Made by a program: the position numbers and the translations under genes
Notes under the pieces: model-generated
Told to the model about the DNA's origin: nothing
What the model saw: only the letters and a program-made list of their open reading frames with translations
The model's database searches: none
Shown: positions 32,619 through 42,248 of the stretch, one piece after another
Numbering within the stretch: position 1 is the stretch's first letter
Layout of the letters: every line of letters starts with the position of its first letter
IMG/VR virus record: IMGVR_UViG_3300010291_000001
Coordinates: 1 to 60,137 of that record
DNA: 60,137 nt
Strand: one strand, 5' to 3'
From: a virus

Positions 32619-35027
32619 ATGCCCACGCAAATATATCCGCCCAGGGCCGTAGTAAGACAGGAAGTGGTCGGCACGTCGATACCGATGGAGCTGCCCTCCC
32701 AGCCGGTCATTCTGGTCGGCCCGAACAACCAGGTTGTCTACAGGAAACTCGGCGACGAGGAATATACCGGCACGAGCATGACTTTATCCTATCCCGGCCT
32801 TGTTGCCGGGTCGTCCGTAAACACCGGCACGGTAGGCGTTTGGGCTTATTTCGCCGACACGAACGGCGTTTACCGTGTTTATGACGTTCTCGGATCGGTC
32901 ACCCCCCTTGCCGGCGGCATAACAGTACCGTCTTCCCTTAACGTCGAATGGGCCGTCGAAGACGGAGTTTCCGGCAGGATATCTTCAATTAATTACGCGC
33001 CGACTGCGGGAAAGTACTACCAGTTGTACGATGGAACGGCCTCGGGTAGTGTAATCGTCGTAACCGGTGACGTTGAGAGCGAGTTCAAGACGGGCTCGAC
33101 GATTTTTAATCCATTTATTTATGTTACGACCGGATCGTACACCGGTTTTCTCAAGATAACGGACGTGTCAGTGTCCGGGGACACCACGCTCACGGTTGAA
33201 TGGGGCTCAGGCTTCGCAGGATTCGCGACGGGCGAGCCCGTGGAGTTTTACCCGGTACAATACAGCACGCTCAGGGAAGCCGACGTTGATTTCGGGAATG
33301 TTACGTACGATGACAGGCTGAACCTTGAGGAAGGCTACTACGCGGGCAACTATACGGTGCTCGGCAAGGGCGTGGATACGTCCGTATTCATTTATTTTGC
33401 GGGCGCCGTGTATCAATCGGCCCAGATGAGCATCAGCGGCCAGACAATTACCGTTACTAACGCGGGCTTTGATAACATTGTCAAGGTTGGAGACAGGCTC
33501 TGGGTAATAGACGCCACGGGCGCAAATACCTCTTCGTTCAGGGTTATTAAGGTAACCCCGGAGACTATTACGGTAGACGGCAGCATATCCTCGGTATCAA
33601 ACGCCCACTTCCTTGTGGGGAGGTATCTACAGACCTCTACAGCCCTCTCCTACGCAGTTTACCATACTGCGGCTATAGGCAGTGCCGAATTGCCGTCTTC
33701 GCGCTTCCTGGTGAGCTACAGAGCGCTCAGGACAGACGGCGCGAACGTTCTTTATGAAGCCAGCTCGATTCAGGACGCATATGACGATCTCGGCCTGGCG
33801 ATACCGGAGAACCCGCTCGGGCTTGCTGTTAACATTGCAATATCTTCGACTGGCGGATACCCGGTTTATTACATGAAAATAGCGTCGGACGATGCAAACG
33901 GATATAATGACGCAATTACGACACTTGAGGGTCTCAGCGGGCCGTATTACCTTGTTCCGCTTACCCACTCCCCGACGGTACACGCTGCGGTCAAGCAGCA
34001 CGTCGACGTTATGTCAAACGACGACAACCAGGTTGAGCGTATAGCGCTCATAAACCGCGTGCTGTACGTATACGACGCCCGCGAAAGCGGAACGACAAAC
34101 GGCACGTTTGACAGCTCCACTGTGTTCCGCGTTGCCGGCACGGATATCACGGGAAGCGTTTCCATGGGTAACATCCTGTATATATCCTACAATGACGCCG
34201 AGGGTTATCAGCAGACGGCAAGCCTGACCATCCAGGGTGCCGTTTTTACCGGTGGAAATACGGATATAACGCTTACCGGACCGTTTGCCGGCTGGGAGGC
34301 GTTCACGGGTTCGTCCAGGGTGTGGGAAGTCCGTACAGCGGCCCTGAGCAAAACGGGGCAGGCGGGCTATATTGCCGATTACGGCAGGTCATTCAAGCAT
34401 AAGCGTGTTACGCTTGTGTGGCCCGATTACGTCAAATACAACTACACGGTCAACGAGGCCGGCGACGACCCGTACCACGACACGTCAACCGTATATGAGG
34501 GTGCCGAGCTCGGCGGGTATTACGCCGCCGCGGAGGTTGCGGCCCTTGCGTCAAGCCGTTCGGATCCGAGCAGGCCGATGAACAAGGTGCAGTTGAGCTC
34601 GTTCAGCGGCGCCCTGCACGCAAACGGCTATTTTACGCCATACCAGCTCAACGTCATGGCTGCCGGCGGCGTGATGATACTCGTGTCCGAAACCGACGAG
34701 GGTCCCCTGCAGATACGGGACCAGCTTACAACCGATACGTCCGTCGAAGAGACGATACAGTTCAGCTCCGTTACCGCGCTTGACTACGGCGCCAAGATGC
34801 TCAGGTCCGTCCTGACGAAGCTTACCGGAGTATACAAGCAGGACGAGGATTTCTTCAGCAAGCTGAACATGTACATCAACGGCGTGGTTGAGCAGCTCGT
34901 GAACAGCAAGATATGGAAAAACGCCAGGATACTCACGATAAAGCCGGTCGGCTCCACGGTGTACGTGACGATCGCGGTGACGCTGTACGACGTGGCCAAG
35001 ACCATCGACATAACGCTGAAAGTATAA
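32619..35027 (+). CDS. tail sheath protein
   Basis: The 802-residue protein has the sheath plan: an N-terminal strand region (YPPRAVVRQEV), large beta-rich surface insertions (about 60-450) and a conserved-type C-terminal domain. That domain includes a long helix-rich part and the final beta strands (NARILTIKPVGSTVYVTIAV, ending IDITLKV). It is followed by a tube-like gene. This is the main evidence for a contractile tail. Confidence 0.8.
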   Translation: MPTQIYPPRAVVRQEVVGTSIPMELPSQPVILVGPNNQVVYRKLGDEEYTGTSMTLSYPGLVAGSSVNTGTVGVWAYFADTNGVYRVYDVLGSVTPLAGGITVPSSLNVEWAVEDGVSGRISSINYAPTAGKYYQLYDGTASGSVIVVTGDVESEFKTGSTIFNPFIYVTTGSYTGFLKITDVSVSGDTTLTVEWGSGFAGFATGEPVEFYPVQYSTLREADVDFGNVTYDDRLNLEEGYYAGNYTVLGKGVDTSVFIYFAGAVYQSAQMSISGQTITVTNAGFDNIVKVGDRLWVIDATGANTSSFRVIKVTPETITVDGSISSVSNAHFLVGRYLQTSTALSYAVYHTAAIGSAELPSSRFLVSYRALRTDGANVLYEASSIQDAYDDLGLAIPENPLGLAVNIAISSTGGYPVYYMKIASDDANGYNDAITTLEGLSGPYYLVPLTHSPTVHAAVKQHVDVMSNDDNQVERIALINRVLYVYDARESGTTNGTFDSSTVFRVAGTDITGSVSMGNILYISYNDAEGYQQTASLTIQGAVFTGGNTDITLTGPFAGWEAFTGSSRVWEVRTAALSKTGQAGYIADYGRSFKHKRVTLVWPDYVKYNYTVNEAGDDPYHDTSTVYEGAELGGYYAAAEVAALASSRSDPSRPMNKVQLSSFSGALHANGYFTPYQLNVMAAGGVMILVSETDEGPLQIRDQLTTDTSVEETIQFSSVTALDYGAKMLRSVLTKLTGVYKQDEDFFSKLNMYINGVVEQLVNSKIWKNARILTIKPVGSTVYVTIAVTLYDVAKTIDITLKV

Positions 35028-35038
35028 AGGAGCAGAAC

Positions 35039-35716
35039 ATGCCGGACCTTTCGGATAAACTCGGAGATATAGGACTGGAAATAGAAAACCTGCGGGCCGC
35101 AACGGCTACCGGGCAGATATATTCTGCCAAGGAAAGCCAGATATACGCAGCCCCGCCCAGGTTTTCGATGCTGGCCGGCGGTTCAAGACTGTACCCGATA
35201 GTTAGCGTCGACGTCCTTCGCATAGACCAACAGGCTGCAGTCAACAGCTCGGCAGGCATAGGCTCGCCGCTTGTTACCTGGAACGCAAGGTCGTCCGTTG
35301 CTGCGGGGTTCGGCAGGGGGGTGTTCAATGTACCGTCCCTCATGCGCGCCCTGTACGCGTACTACCCCATGTCCAGCATAGGACAGCAGATAGCGGACCT
35401 GTCACAGTACGAGCTGAGATCGTTCAACGTGGAACCAAACAGGGCGGTGACGTTCCCGCAGCTGGAAAACCTCAGCCTTGAGAAATCCCCCGGGTACAAG
35501 AACCTTGCGTTGAACATGGAGGCCAGCCTGGTCGACTATCCGTTCGGGCTGCTGGTTGTGTTCAAAACCCAAAACCTGGACCAGGGCAGCATTGTCGGGT
35601 ACTTCCTCAGCGAAGCAAGAATCAGAGCGCTCAGCCTGCAGATAGCGGGACCGTCCACGCTCGTCTCGGAAGAGGTTTCGGCAGTAGCGACGGCGTTCCA
35701 CCCGGTAGCCATGTAA
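35039..35716 (+). CDS. tail tube candidate
   Basis: The 225-residue protein follows the sheath gene with AAAGGAG ahead of the ATG and is the last gene before a strong terminator. Sheath then tube is the usual order in myoviruses. The sequence is helical at the N-terminus and mixed beyond, so assignment rests on position. Confidence 0.5.
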   Translation: MPDLSDKLGDIGLEIENLRAATATGQIYSAKESQIYAAPPRFSMLAGGSRLYPIVSVDVLRIDQQAAVNSSAGIGSPLVTWNARSSVAAGFGRGVFNVPSLMRALYAYYPMSSIGQQIADLSQYELRSFNVEPNRAVTFPQLENLSLEKSPGYKNLALNMEASLVDYPFGLLVVFKTQNLDQGSIVGYFLSEARIRALSLQIAGPSTLVSEEVSAVATAFHPVAM

Positions 35717-35733
35717 ACAGACAGACAAAACAT

Positions 35734-35767
35734 AAAAAAATGGGGGCCGTAATGGCCCCCTTTTTAT
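35734..35767. terminator. bidirectional intrinsic terminator
   Basis: GGGGGCC and GGCCCCC pair around a 5-base loop, with an A-run on the left and a T-run on the right. It stops the tail transcript and the convergent AAA+ transcript whose gene ends at 35768. Confidence 0.88.
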
Positions 35768-37246
35768 TTACACCTTGAAGCCTATTTTTCTTTTCTCTTG
35801 TTTCACGGCGCCGGACTGGGCGCTGCAGGCCCACAGCCTGGCCCACTCGCGCATATGGCGTATCTGGTCCTCGCGGGCCCGCGATATTCTTATCACGTAC
35901 TTTTCCGCCTCCTGGAGCGTGTCGAACGCCCTGGAAAGCCTCGCCAGATTGCGTATCTCGGCGCCGGTCATGTCGCGGATGACCTTTTTGTCCGGCTTGT
36001 GTGTGACCTTGAAGTAGTCGAACCATAGCTCGGCTATCCTCATCGCCTCCTCGTCCGACGGCATGTCGATGAAGAAGATCGAGTCCCACCTTTCAGCCCG
36101 TATGAATTCCGGCGGGAGGGCGTTGATGTTATTGGAGGTGGCAACCACGTAGCTGCCGTTCTTCCTGTCGCTCAGCCACTTCAAGAATTGGGAGAAGGTT
36201 CTGCTCCCCGTCCCCCCGTCGGTCATATTGCTGCTCGCCATTCCGCCGACGCTCTTCTCGATCTCGTCGATGAACACGACGCAGTCTCCGACCGCATCAA
36301 GGGTTTCTATCGCGGCTTTCATTCTCGCTTCGGATTCGCCCACGAACCGGTTGAACACCCGATCCATGTAAAATGTTATCGTGGGTATCCCGAGCTCTTT
36401 GCCTAACGCCCGACTGAACGCGGACTTGCCGGTTCCGGGTATGCCTACCAGCAGAACTCCGCGGCTTTCGTCCAGCCTCGCTGTTTTTCTGACGAAGGTT
36501 TTCAGGGCCTCGAGCCCTACAATGTAGTCGAACGAGTCGACTTCCGTATATTCGTGCAGCTGCAGGACTTCCGAGTTGTTGAGCTTCGATCTCTTCATCT
36601 CGTGAAGATCTTCCGGGGTCTGGCATACCAATTCTGCTATTAGGAGTTCCTTGCGGTTCAGGCCCACGGAGGCTCCCGGGTGACCGAGGACGATACTATT
36701 TGTTTTGTTCTTGTTGAGCGACGCCAGCACGTCGTCCATCAACAAGGCGGTTTCATACTTGTCCGGAACCGGAATCTTTACCGATAGCGCGGAGCTGATT
36801 ATGTCCTGGGGCACGTTTTCACTGTAGCTGGCTTCCAGTATTATAGTAACCCCGGGCACCCTTTCGCCGTATATGGCCCGGATGTATGACAGGGCCGTCA
36901 GCACCGCCGGGTTAGGCGTTGTTGTTCCTGGTATGGATAGACACGAAAACGTCGGTATCACGAATATGCCCGTTACCGGCTGCTCAAACGCCTGGTCATA
37001 TATCATCCTAAACGCCATGGTCGGCTCGGTAATGCTGGTGCCGTCCGGCGCCTTTAATTCCTCTCCTGCGCTCTTGCCTGTCATGCACTTGATACCGTTC
37101 GTCGGCGACAGGGCGTAAATGTCCCTGTTAAGCACTACGTTATTTCTTTTTGCCTCGAACTCGAGATGTTTTACGGAGGCGTATATCTCAGGAGCGCGCG
37201 CAAGTATCACGTCTGCGCCGCGCATAATCAGGTCCAGTAGTTTCAT
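35768..37246 (-). CDS. AAA+ ATPase (FtsH/spastin-like module)
   Basis: The C-terminal half of this 492-residue protein is a classic AAA module: Walker A GIPGTGKS (268-275), FVGESEARMK, Walker B VVFIDE (323-328), sensor-1 region VVATSNN and an arginine-finger region PPEFIRAERWD. The N-terminal 235 residues form a divergent domain that may bind substrate. There is no protease domain. It probably remodels a protein or nucleoprotein complex. It ends a 10-kb leftward operon. Confidence 0.8.
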   Translation of the reverse strand: MKLLDLIMRGADVILARAPEIYASVKHLEFEAKRNNVVLNRDIYALSPTNGIKCMTGKSAGEELKAPDGTSITEPTMAFRMIYDQAFEQPVTGIFVIPTFSCLSIPGTTTPNPAVLTALSYIRAIYGERVPGVTIILEASYSENVPQDIISSALSVKIPVPDKYETALLMDDVLASLNKNKTNSIVLGHPGASVGLNRKELLIAELVCQTPEDLHEMKRSKLNNSEVLQLHEYTEVDSFDYIVGLEALKTFVRKTARLDESRGVLLVGIPGTGKSAFSRALGKELGIPTITFYMDRVFNRFVGESEARMKAAIETLDAVGDCVVFIDEIEKSVGGMASSNMTDGGTGSRTFSQFLKWLSDRKNGSYVVATSNNINALPPEFIRAERWDSIFFIDMPSDEEAMRIAELWFDYFKVTHKPDKKVIRDMTGAEIRNLARLSRAFDTLQEAEKYVIRISRAREDQIRHMREWARLWACSAQSGAVKQEKRKIGFKV

Positions 37247-37333
37247 CGCGCTCCTCCTTTACTGTTTTGTTTTGAGACAAGCAACACCGGAAAAACCTCT
37301 GGTATGTCCGCCCCCTGGACTCTTCTGCCTTCT

Positions 37334-37822
37334 TCATTGTCCGGCAGCCAAAGGCGACCATATTGTCGCCATCGACCTGGTCTTTTCGTCCATCAGTATG
37401 CTTTCCCAGACTCCAATCTCAAGCCTTGAGACCTCGTCTGAATGGACAAAAGACGGCACCGCCCCGGACATTTCGTATGCGGGCACCACGCGGTTGATTA
37501 TCGCGGTAGACCCGCAGAAAAGGATGCCAGGCGACTTATTCAATTTGATGTCGGTGTACTCGCCGAGAGATCTGGCCATTGTCAGGTATATCATCCTCTC
37601 GTACGGACCCATCTGGTCGACCAGAAGGTCGAAATCGTACGGGACAAGCTCGAACGACTCTATGGTTACGGCGCACCTGGTGAATATCGCGATGCCCGCC
37701 GTCATCTTTTTCGCGACTATGGCGCAGTCGCTGGCGACGGTAAATGGTTTGTCGGCTTTTATTTCGTCGGCGACTATTGCCTCGTCATTATGAAACTTTA
37801 CAAGTCCCTTACACTCGTCCAT
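37334..37822 (-). CDS. unknown protein
   Basis: This 162-residue mixed alpha/beta protein has no recognised motif. The ATG at 37822 has AAGGAG seven bases ahead and overlaps the upstream stop. An out-of-frame 49-codon frame begins at its stop codon but is not convincing. Confidence 0.55.
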   Translation of the reverse strand: MDECKGLVKFHNDEAIVADEIKADKPFTVASDCAIVAKKMTAGIAIFTRCAVTIESFELVPYDFDLLVDQMGPYERMIYLTMARSLGEYTDIKLNKSPGILFCGSTAIINRVVPAYEMSGAVPSFVHSDEVSRLEIGVWESILMDEKTRSMATIWSPLAAGQ

Positions 37823-38531
37823 CAAGAAACTCCTTTACTTCAAGGTCAACACCGAATATCTGTGCCACGTATCTATACATATTATAGATCTCGCTGCTTA
37901 TTATCGCTCCTGCCGATCGCAGCTCCGGCTCGAGATACAGCTTTTTTGCCGTCGGCGCGTGCTGGCAGCCGTCCAGCGTTGTCTCCACCGGTGCCTCAAG
38001 GAGAATTCTTGTATGTGTCAGCGAGTACATGCTGTTCAACAAGGCAATCCTGCGTTTTCTTTTTGGTATTGACACGGCCCCGCATATGCCGGCCGGCATT
38101 TTGATGATAATGACAATGTAGCCTTTGTTGTTCATTTGCTTTATAAATTCACCGACCCTGCCGGTCGGCTCTATGTTCGGATATGGAAACACCGCCGCCT
38201 TCGGCGGCAGAAGCTCTCTCATCTGAGACACTATGTGTTCAAGATACAACAAGTACCGTCGCTCGTCCTGGCTGGGCGGGTCTTTCAAAAAAACAATCCT
38301 TGACAGATTTTTACTGAACGGGTGATACATTGATGATAACGGCAGCTCGAGCGCCTTGGCATATAATACGGCGTCGTCGTCTGTTGGTACGTACTTGCCG
38401 TCGGGGCCGATGAGGTCTCTTGTCTTCCATGCTGGAATTCCAACTCCCACCCCGCGAGCCACCACGTTGGCGTGGCCAAGATAGTCGCTGAATTTTTTGA
38501 TGTTTTCTTTAATAACCATGCTAAGACACAT
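37809..38531 (-). CDS. unknown protein
   Basis: This 240-residue protein has no domain I can name. The start at 38531 has GGAGG six bases ahead, better placed than the ATG at 38519. It overlaps both neighbours slightly, so it belongs to the same operon. Confidence 0.55.
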   Translation of the reverse strand: MCLSMVIKENIKKFSDYLGHANVVARGVGVGIPAWKTRDLIGPDGKYVPTDDDAVLYAKALELPLSSMYHPFSKNLSRIVFLKDPPSQDERRYLLYLEHIVSQMRELLPPKAAVFPYPNIEPTGRVGEFIKQMNNKGYIVIIIKMPAGICGAVSIPKRKRRIALLNSMYSLTHTRILLEAPVETTLDGCQHAPTAKKLYLEPELRSAGAIISSEIYNMYRYVAQIFGVDLEVKEFLDGRV

Positions 38532-39117
38532 GTTTTGCCTCCAATATCTTGGCCGCCTTTCGGGCGACTATGGTCCAGCTGTCGCCCAACTCCTCGTGCA
38601 GGTAGTAATGTCCCAACACTCGCTGCTCCGTGTCGTCCGCCCCGTACACTTTATTATATCCACATACCATGAGCCTCGGCGGCTCATCATCAAAAATTCG
38701 CACCCAAACCTCGACTTCCGCTGCAGCAAACTCTCTTACCGCGTACATCTTTTTCGGTAATTCCGGTTGAGGATGGGGGTCCGTGGGGGCGTGTAGGTGG
38801 GCGGCAACAACCAGTACGTATTTATTGCGCAGCCTGTCATACCTCATTTCGACCACCATGGTTTTGATCAGGTCTTCGCCGACATTCCGGCCCAGCGTCC
38901 CGATGGCCAGGCTGTTGTCCCGGGTGGTCCCATCATAAAAGGCGCGGGTGTACGTACGATATCCACCGTCTTCCAGGCCGTGGACAGTGTACAGCTTGCC
39001 CTGCTTGCCAATCTTAAGCTTGTTTCCCATCACTATCATTGAGTACGGCGCAGTGCACCTGAAGGTTTCCTTCAGGATTGCTCCAATCGTCGGCTTGTGG
39101 TTTGTTACGAATTTCAT
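38521..39117 (-). CDS. unknown protein
   Basis: The 198-residue mixed protein is beta-rich in the middle. A terminator hairpin lies immediately upstream, so either readthrough or an unseen promoter feeds it. No family is recognised. Confidence 0.5.
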   Translation of the reverse strand: MKFVTNHKPTIGAILKETFRCTAPYSMIVMGNKLKIGKQGKLYTVHGLEDGGYRTYTRAFYDGTTRDNSLAIGTLGRNVGEDLIKTMVVEMRYDRLRNKYVLVVAAHLHAPTDPHPQPELPKKMYAVREFAAAEVEVWVRIFDDEPPRLMVCGYNKVYGADDTEQRVLGHYYLHEELGDSWTIVARKAAKILEAKHVS

Positions 39118-39133
39118 CCGTTGCCTCCCATGT

Positions 39134-39166
39134 AAAAATAGGGGGGGGCGCCGTCGCCCCCCCCCC
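39134..39166 (-). terminator. intrinsic terminator
   Basis: A GC-only hairpin (seven G plus CG paired with CG plus seven C) is followed on the minus strand by TATTTTT. It lies 13 bases after the 39179 gene and may limit expression of the genes to its left. Confidence 0.7.
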
Positions 39167-39178
39167 TCCAGAATCCGC

Positions 39179-39616
39179 CTACTTCACCTGTTGCGGGGCG
39201 GCCAGCACCTTATAGTACTGACCAACCGTCTCCACGATGTCGGCAGGCAGCCCCTCCCGCAGGAAGAACTTGCCGCCGATCACCGTACCCGCGGGCATGG
39301 TTATCATCGAGCCCGCGCAGCGCTCGACGTACCATGCTGCCTGGCCCAGCCGGTGCTTGGGCTGGACCAGGATCATCCGGAAGGTGGGATGCACGCCCAC
39401 CCATTTTTCGCGGGTGGGCTGCTCGGACTGAAGGTGCCTTACCCTCAGTCCTTCTCCGTACCCCGTTAAAACCACGCCCTCTGGGATAAAGAGGGCGATT
39501 CGCGGACCCAGCGGCGGGATCTCTACCGTACTGAGTCCGCCCTCGCCTCCCTGGGGGAGGCGAATATTGGCGACGACGGGCCCGTCGTCGCTGATAACTC
39601 CAAAGCGCAGAAACAT
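39179..39616 (-). CDS. unknown protein downstream of Csx16-like gene
   Basis: The 145-residue, beta-rich protein starts 20 bases after the Csx16-like gene, with a good AAAGGAG site. Terminator downstream and joint transcription make the two genes an accessory pair. No family is recognised; a defence-related role is only suggested by its partner. Confidence 0.5.
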   Translation of the reverse strand: MFLRFGVISDDGPVVANIRLPQGGEGGLSTVEIPPLGPRIALFIPEGVVLTGYGEGLRVRHLQSEQPTREKWVGVHPTFRMILVQPKHRLGQAAWYVERCAGSMITMPAGTVIGGKFFLREGLPADIVETVGQYYKVLAAPQQVK

Positions 39617-39636
39617 GTTGTTCTCCTTTCGCGTTA

Positions 39637-39996
39637 CTATAGGACTTCGCCGTATGTCTTTGCGACGATGTCCCCCACAATCGCCGACGACTCTGAAGTC
39701 ACCAATCTTTGCAGGTTCTCGGTGCGGTACACGGTATACCGCACCAGGCGGGCTCCCGCCTTTTCCATGTCCTTTTCAGTCCATTCGGCACCCCTTGGGG
39801 GGGTGTCGAATTCGATGGCGTAGATCGTTTTCGCTTCCGCCGCTAGGTGTAGCGGCAGATTGCCGATAACGTGCTTATTTTTCACGCTTTCGGCATCAGC
39901 GTGCGCCAACACCGGCGCCCCCCCAAATTGGGGGTAATGCGCTTTGATCCACTTTACCGCACCTTCGTGACGCGACACAATGACATGACCTTGCAT
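39637..39996 (-). CDS. Csx16-like protein, possible ring nuclease
   Basis: The 119-residue protein matches the Csx16 (VVA1548) pattern along its length. It starts with IVSRHEGAVKWIKAH, has a central aspartate-containing linker, then HVIGNLPL and HLAAEAK, and ends in TPPRGAEW, MEKAGARL and YTVYR. Csx16 proteins accompany type III CRISPR systems, and members have been reported to degrade cyclic oligoadenylate messengers. There is no cas gene nearby, so here it probably counters host type III signalling. A GAGGAGAG site precedes the ATG. Family membership is by pattern, the activity by inference. Confidence 0.75.
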   Translation of the reverse strand: MQGHVIVSRHEGAVKWIKAHYPQFGGAPVLAHADAESVKNKHVIGNLPLHLAAEAKTIYAIEFDTPPRGAEWTEKDMEKAGARLVRYTVYRTENLQRLVTSESSAIVGDIVAKTYGEVL

Positions 39997-40059
39997 CTCT
40001 CTCTCCTCTCACGTATCATGGTGCCACCACCACGGAACCGCTCCATGGTAAAGGCACCT

Positions 40060-40422
40060 TCATTTTTTCACAGGAGCGAACAGCACCCCGATCGCGGCCC
40101 GGGATTCCGGCGTCAGTCTTATAGCCCCCTTGTCGTCCTTCTCTATTACCAGTATCGGGGCCTGTACGGCCGGCGCGCGCAAGTCGGTCTTCTTGTCGGC
40201 CTCCGGCTTGACACCGGTCAGCCGATAATAGATCTCGAGCATAAGCGACTTCTTGAAGCTGTTTACTTCTTCGTCGTCGCTCATAACCCCGGACATCAAT
40301 CCGTACAACTGTGTCAGTTGTGCCAGCGAGTGCCTGTTGGCGTTTACCCGGATGATTATTTTTTTATCCAGGCATGTAAGCTCGCCGGGGGTTGCCATCT
40401 TAAGGTCGGCTATCCCCTGCAC
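40060..40422 (-). CDS. unknown small protein
   Basis: The protein of about 112-120 residues has no recognised domain. The start is uncertain: GTG at 40422 or ATG at 40398, neither with a clear ribosome site. It lies in the middle of the operon, 8 bases after its neighbour. Confidence 0.5.
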   Translation of the reverse strand: MQGIADLKMATPGELTCLDKKIIIRVNANRHSLAQLTQLYGLMSGVMSDDEEVNSFKKSLMLEIYYRLTGVKPEADKKTDLRAPAVQAPILVIEKDDKGAIRLTPESRAAIGVLFAPVKK

Positions 40423-40430
40423 ATACGGGT

Positions 40431-40796
40431 TTACGAAAAATCCGGGCTGGCACTGCCTATTTTCTCCATGATGACGTCACTCAGAACAAGATAGACGTTG
40501 ATAATATAAGTGCCGAGCTCAGAAACGCAGCCCGTAAGCATTTTCAGACGCTCTTCCTCGGGCAGCTCTTCGCCGTTCTTTTTTATTATCGGGACAACGT
40601 CGACGGGCCTGACGCCGCGATCCGGCACACCCTTCATCGTTCGTATCGTGAACTCAAGCTTATTCGATCCTACGGTTACGGCGTACACATGCTCGGCGTA
40701 ACCACGCTCAAACACGACCGCAAGATCGATCTTGGCTTCCAGCTCCTTGCGGAGCTTCTCGAGTTTATCCGAGAACGTCGTTCTGTTGTCTGGCAT
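40431..40796 (-). CDS. unknown small protein
   Basis: The 121-residue charged protein has a coiled-coil-like N-terminus (about 8-24) and a helical C-terminus. It has AAAAGGAG ahead of the ATG. No family is recognised. Confidence 0.55.
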   Translation of the reverse strand: MPDNRTTFSDKLEKLRKELEAKIDLAVVFERGYAEHVYAVTVGSNKLEFTIRTMKGVPDRGVRPVDVVPIIKKNGEELPEEERLKMLTGCVSELGTYIINVYLVLSDVIMEKIGSASPDFS

Positions 40797-40811
40797 TTCT
40801 GGCGTCTCCTT

Positions 40812-41051
40812 TTAGTCCGGTTTTATCCCGTTTAGCATACATGAAATTGCGTTGGCGGTGCTTTTTCTGGCTTTCCGCTCCTGAGCCAGACACTCCAAGA
40901 TCATATTGATCTGCCCGCGCATATATTCCGTCATATCCAGTTCGCCGGCGTCTTCGTCGGGGCGCTCGACGTCCCCGTCGTACTGAAGGCCCAGCGCTTG
41001 CGCGGCATCAGCCACGCCGGCAGTGTAGCTTGCAAGGCTTTTCTTGGCCAT
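40812..41051 (-). CDS. small acidic protein
   Basis: A 79-residue helical, acidic protein begins at an ATG sharing its A with the upstream TGA (TGATG), so translation is coupled. No domain is recognised. Confidence 0.5.
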   Translation of the reverse strand: MAKKSLASYTAGVADAAQALGLQYDGDVERPDEDAGELDMTEYMRGQINMILECLAQERKARKSTANAISCMLNGIKPD

Positions 41052-41917
41052 CAAAGGAATCCCTTTTTGATGCCCTCAGGCTGAACCGGACCACCGGCTA
41101 CGTCGGTGAATATATCCGGAACAGTCTTCTCAAGCTCGCCCGTGTTGATATTGAACAGTGTCCAGGCGTTCATGTACGAAACATAGTACGCCCTTATTCC
41201 GTCTCTTTCGATGAACCCGCCGCCCGCAATAACACTTGTCGGCGATATCGCCTTATCCCCATGCCGGTTTTCGTGAAACACCGCATCCCTGAACGACTTG
41301 GGCGCGGCTATGAATCTCGAGTCCTGGATGTCGTCCTGGGTGTACGTAATCGGCGACTGCATCATAACAGCAATCACCTCTTCCTGGGAGTCGCCCTTCT
41401 GCTCGTTGGCGAACGCCACCCTGGTGATCGTGTCCCCAGGTGCATTGTATGTGCCGGCAAACAGGAACCCGAACTTGTCGATTTTCGTCATCATCGCAAA
41501 TTCGAGCATCAACATATTCATGGGGCCGGTTACGCCATAGCTCTTCACCGGGACAATCATGTCCCTGAACACGTCAATACCGAATTTTTGCTTCCATTCG
41601 GCCTTTGTGGCGTCACTGTCGTCCGGGTTTATTAATATTTCGTACCCGTGCAGGGGCTTCTCAAACACGGCAAGCCCGCTCGAGAGTATCTCGATATCAT
41701 CCTGGACCCGGTTGTCTTTATCGACCACGCACGGGGTGCGCTCGACGGTCAGCCACGTGTCTTTTATGGACGGCTGGCTGTACGGTGTCAGCCTCCACAT
41801 CGACCACACTTTGTTCTGCTCGGGGTTTTTCGACTCCAGCGCCAGCATCCCCTGTTTGAATCTTTCCGGCGTGCAGAACTGGGCGATTGAATCATATATT
41901 ACTCTGGTTGTCGGCAT
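41051..41917 (-). CDS. unknown protein
   Basis: This 288-residue soluble protein has no nameable domain. The ATG at 41917 (AAGGAAG ahead) was chosen over upstream frames that overlap the preceding gene. A KFGFLFAGTYNAPGDTITR segment is the most hydrophobic part. Confidence 0.55.
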   Translation of the reverse strand: MPTTRVIYDSIAQFCTPERFKQGMLALESKNPEQNKVWSMWRLTPYSQPSIKDTWLTVERTPCVVDKDNRVQDDIEILSSGLAVFEKPLHGYEILINPDDSDATKAEWKQKFGIDVFRDMIVPVKSYGVTGPMNMLMLEFAMMTKIDKFGFLFAGTYNAPGDTITRVAFANEQKGDSQEEVIAVMMQSPITYTQDDIQDSRFIAAPKSFRDAVFHENRHGDKAISPTSVIAGGGFIERDGIRAYYVSYMNAWTLFNINTGELEKTVPDIFTDVAGGPVQPEGIKKGFL

Positions 41918-42203
41918 TTGCAGCTTCCTTTGCCTGCTGGCGCTTGCGCCTTTTGCTTCTGTTGATGTAAAATGCCGACGCAAGAAAATGCGCCAGCGAA
42001 TTGAGGGCGCGCGTCCGCTCTCGGGACATCCGCTCCTCTTTATCTTTCCCTGGATAATTCCTGAAACGGAACTCTGTCCTGACGTTTACCTCACGGACGA
42101 TCCTTTGAAACAAATCTTCCGCTGAGCCTATCTCTACGTCCGGAATGTAAAGATTTGGCCTTTCAACACCACTCTTTGTGTCAGCCCTGTCGTCGTCGTT
42201 CAT
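41892..42203 (-). CDS. small basic helical protein
   Basis: The 103-residue protein has an acidic start and an Arg/Lys-rich helical C-terminal half. The ATG at 42203 has GAAGGA close by. It overlaps the next gene by 26 bases. It may bind nucleic acid; there is no firm evidence. Confidence 0.5.
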   Translation of the reverse strand: MNDDDRADTKSGVERPNLYIPDVEIGSAEDLFQRIVREVNVRTEFRFRNYPGKDKEERMSRERTRALNSLAHFLASAFYINRSKRRKRQQAKEAANADNQSNI

Positions 42204-42248
42204 GTTTTCCTTCTTTCGTTCAGTGGCTGGTTGGCGTATCAACAGGAC

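Noticed and set aside
37188-37337. 49-codon frame starting inside the stop of the 37334 gene
   Set aside because: The ATGA coupling is suggestive, but there is no ribosome site, the peptide is Arg/Glu-biased, and it runs 59 bases over the well-supported start of the AAA+ gene.
39637-39996. A CRISPR-Cas locus around the Csx16-like gene
   Set aside because: No repeat-spacer pattern and no cas1, cas2, cas10 or effector gene was seen. The Cas4-like nuclease at 2210 is in a replication cluster and is read as a recombination nuclease.
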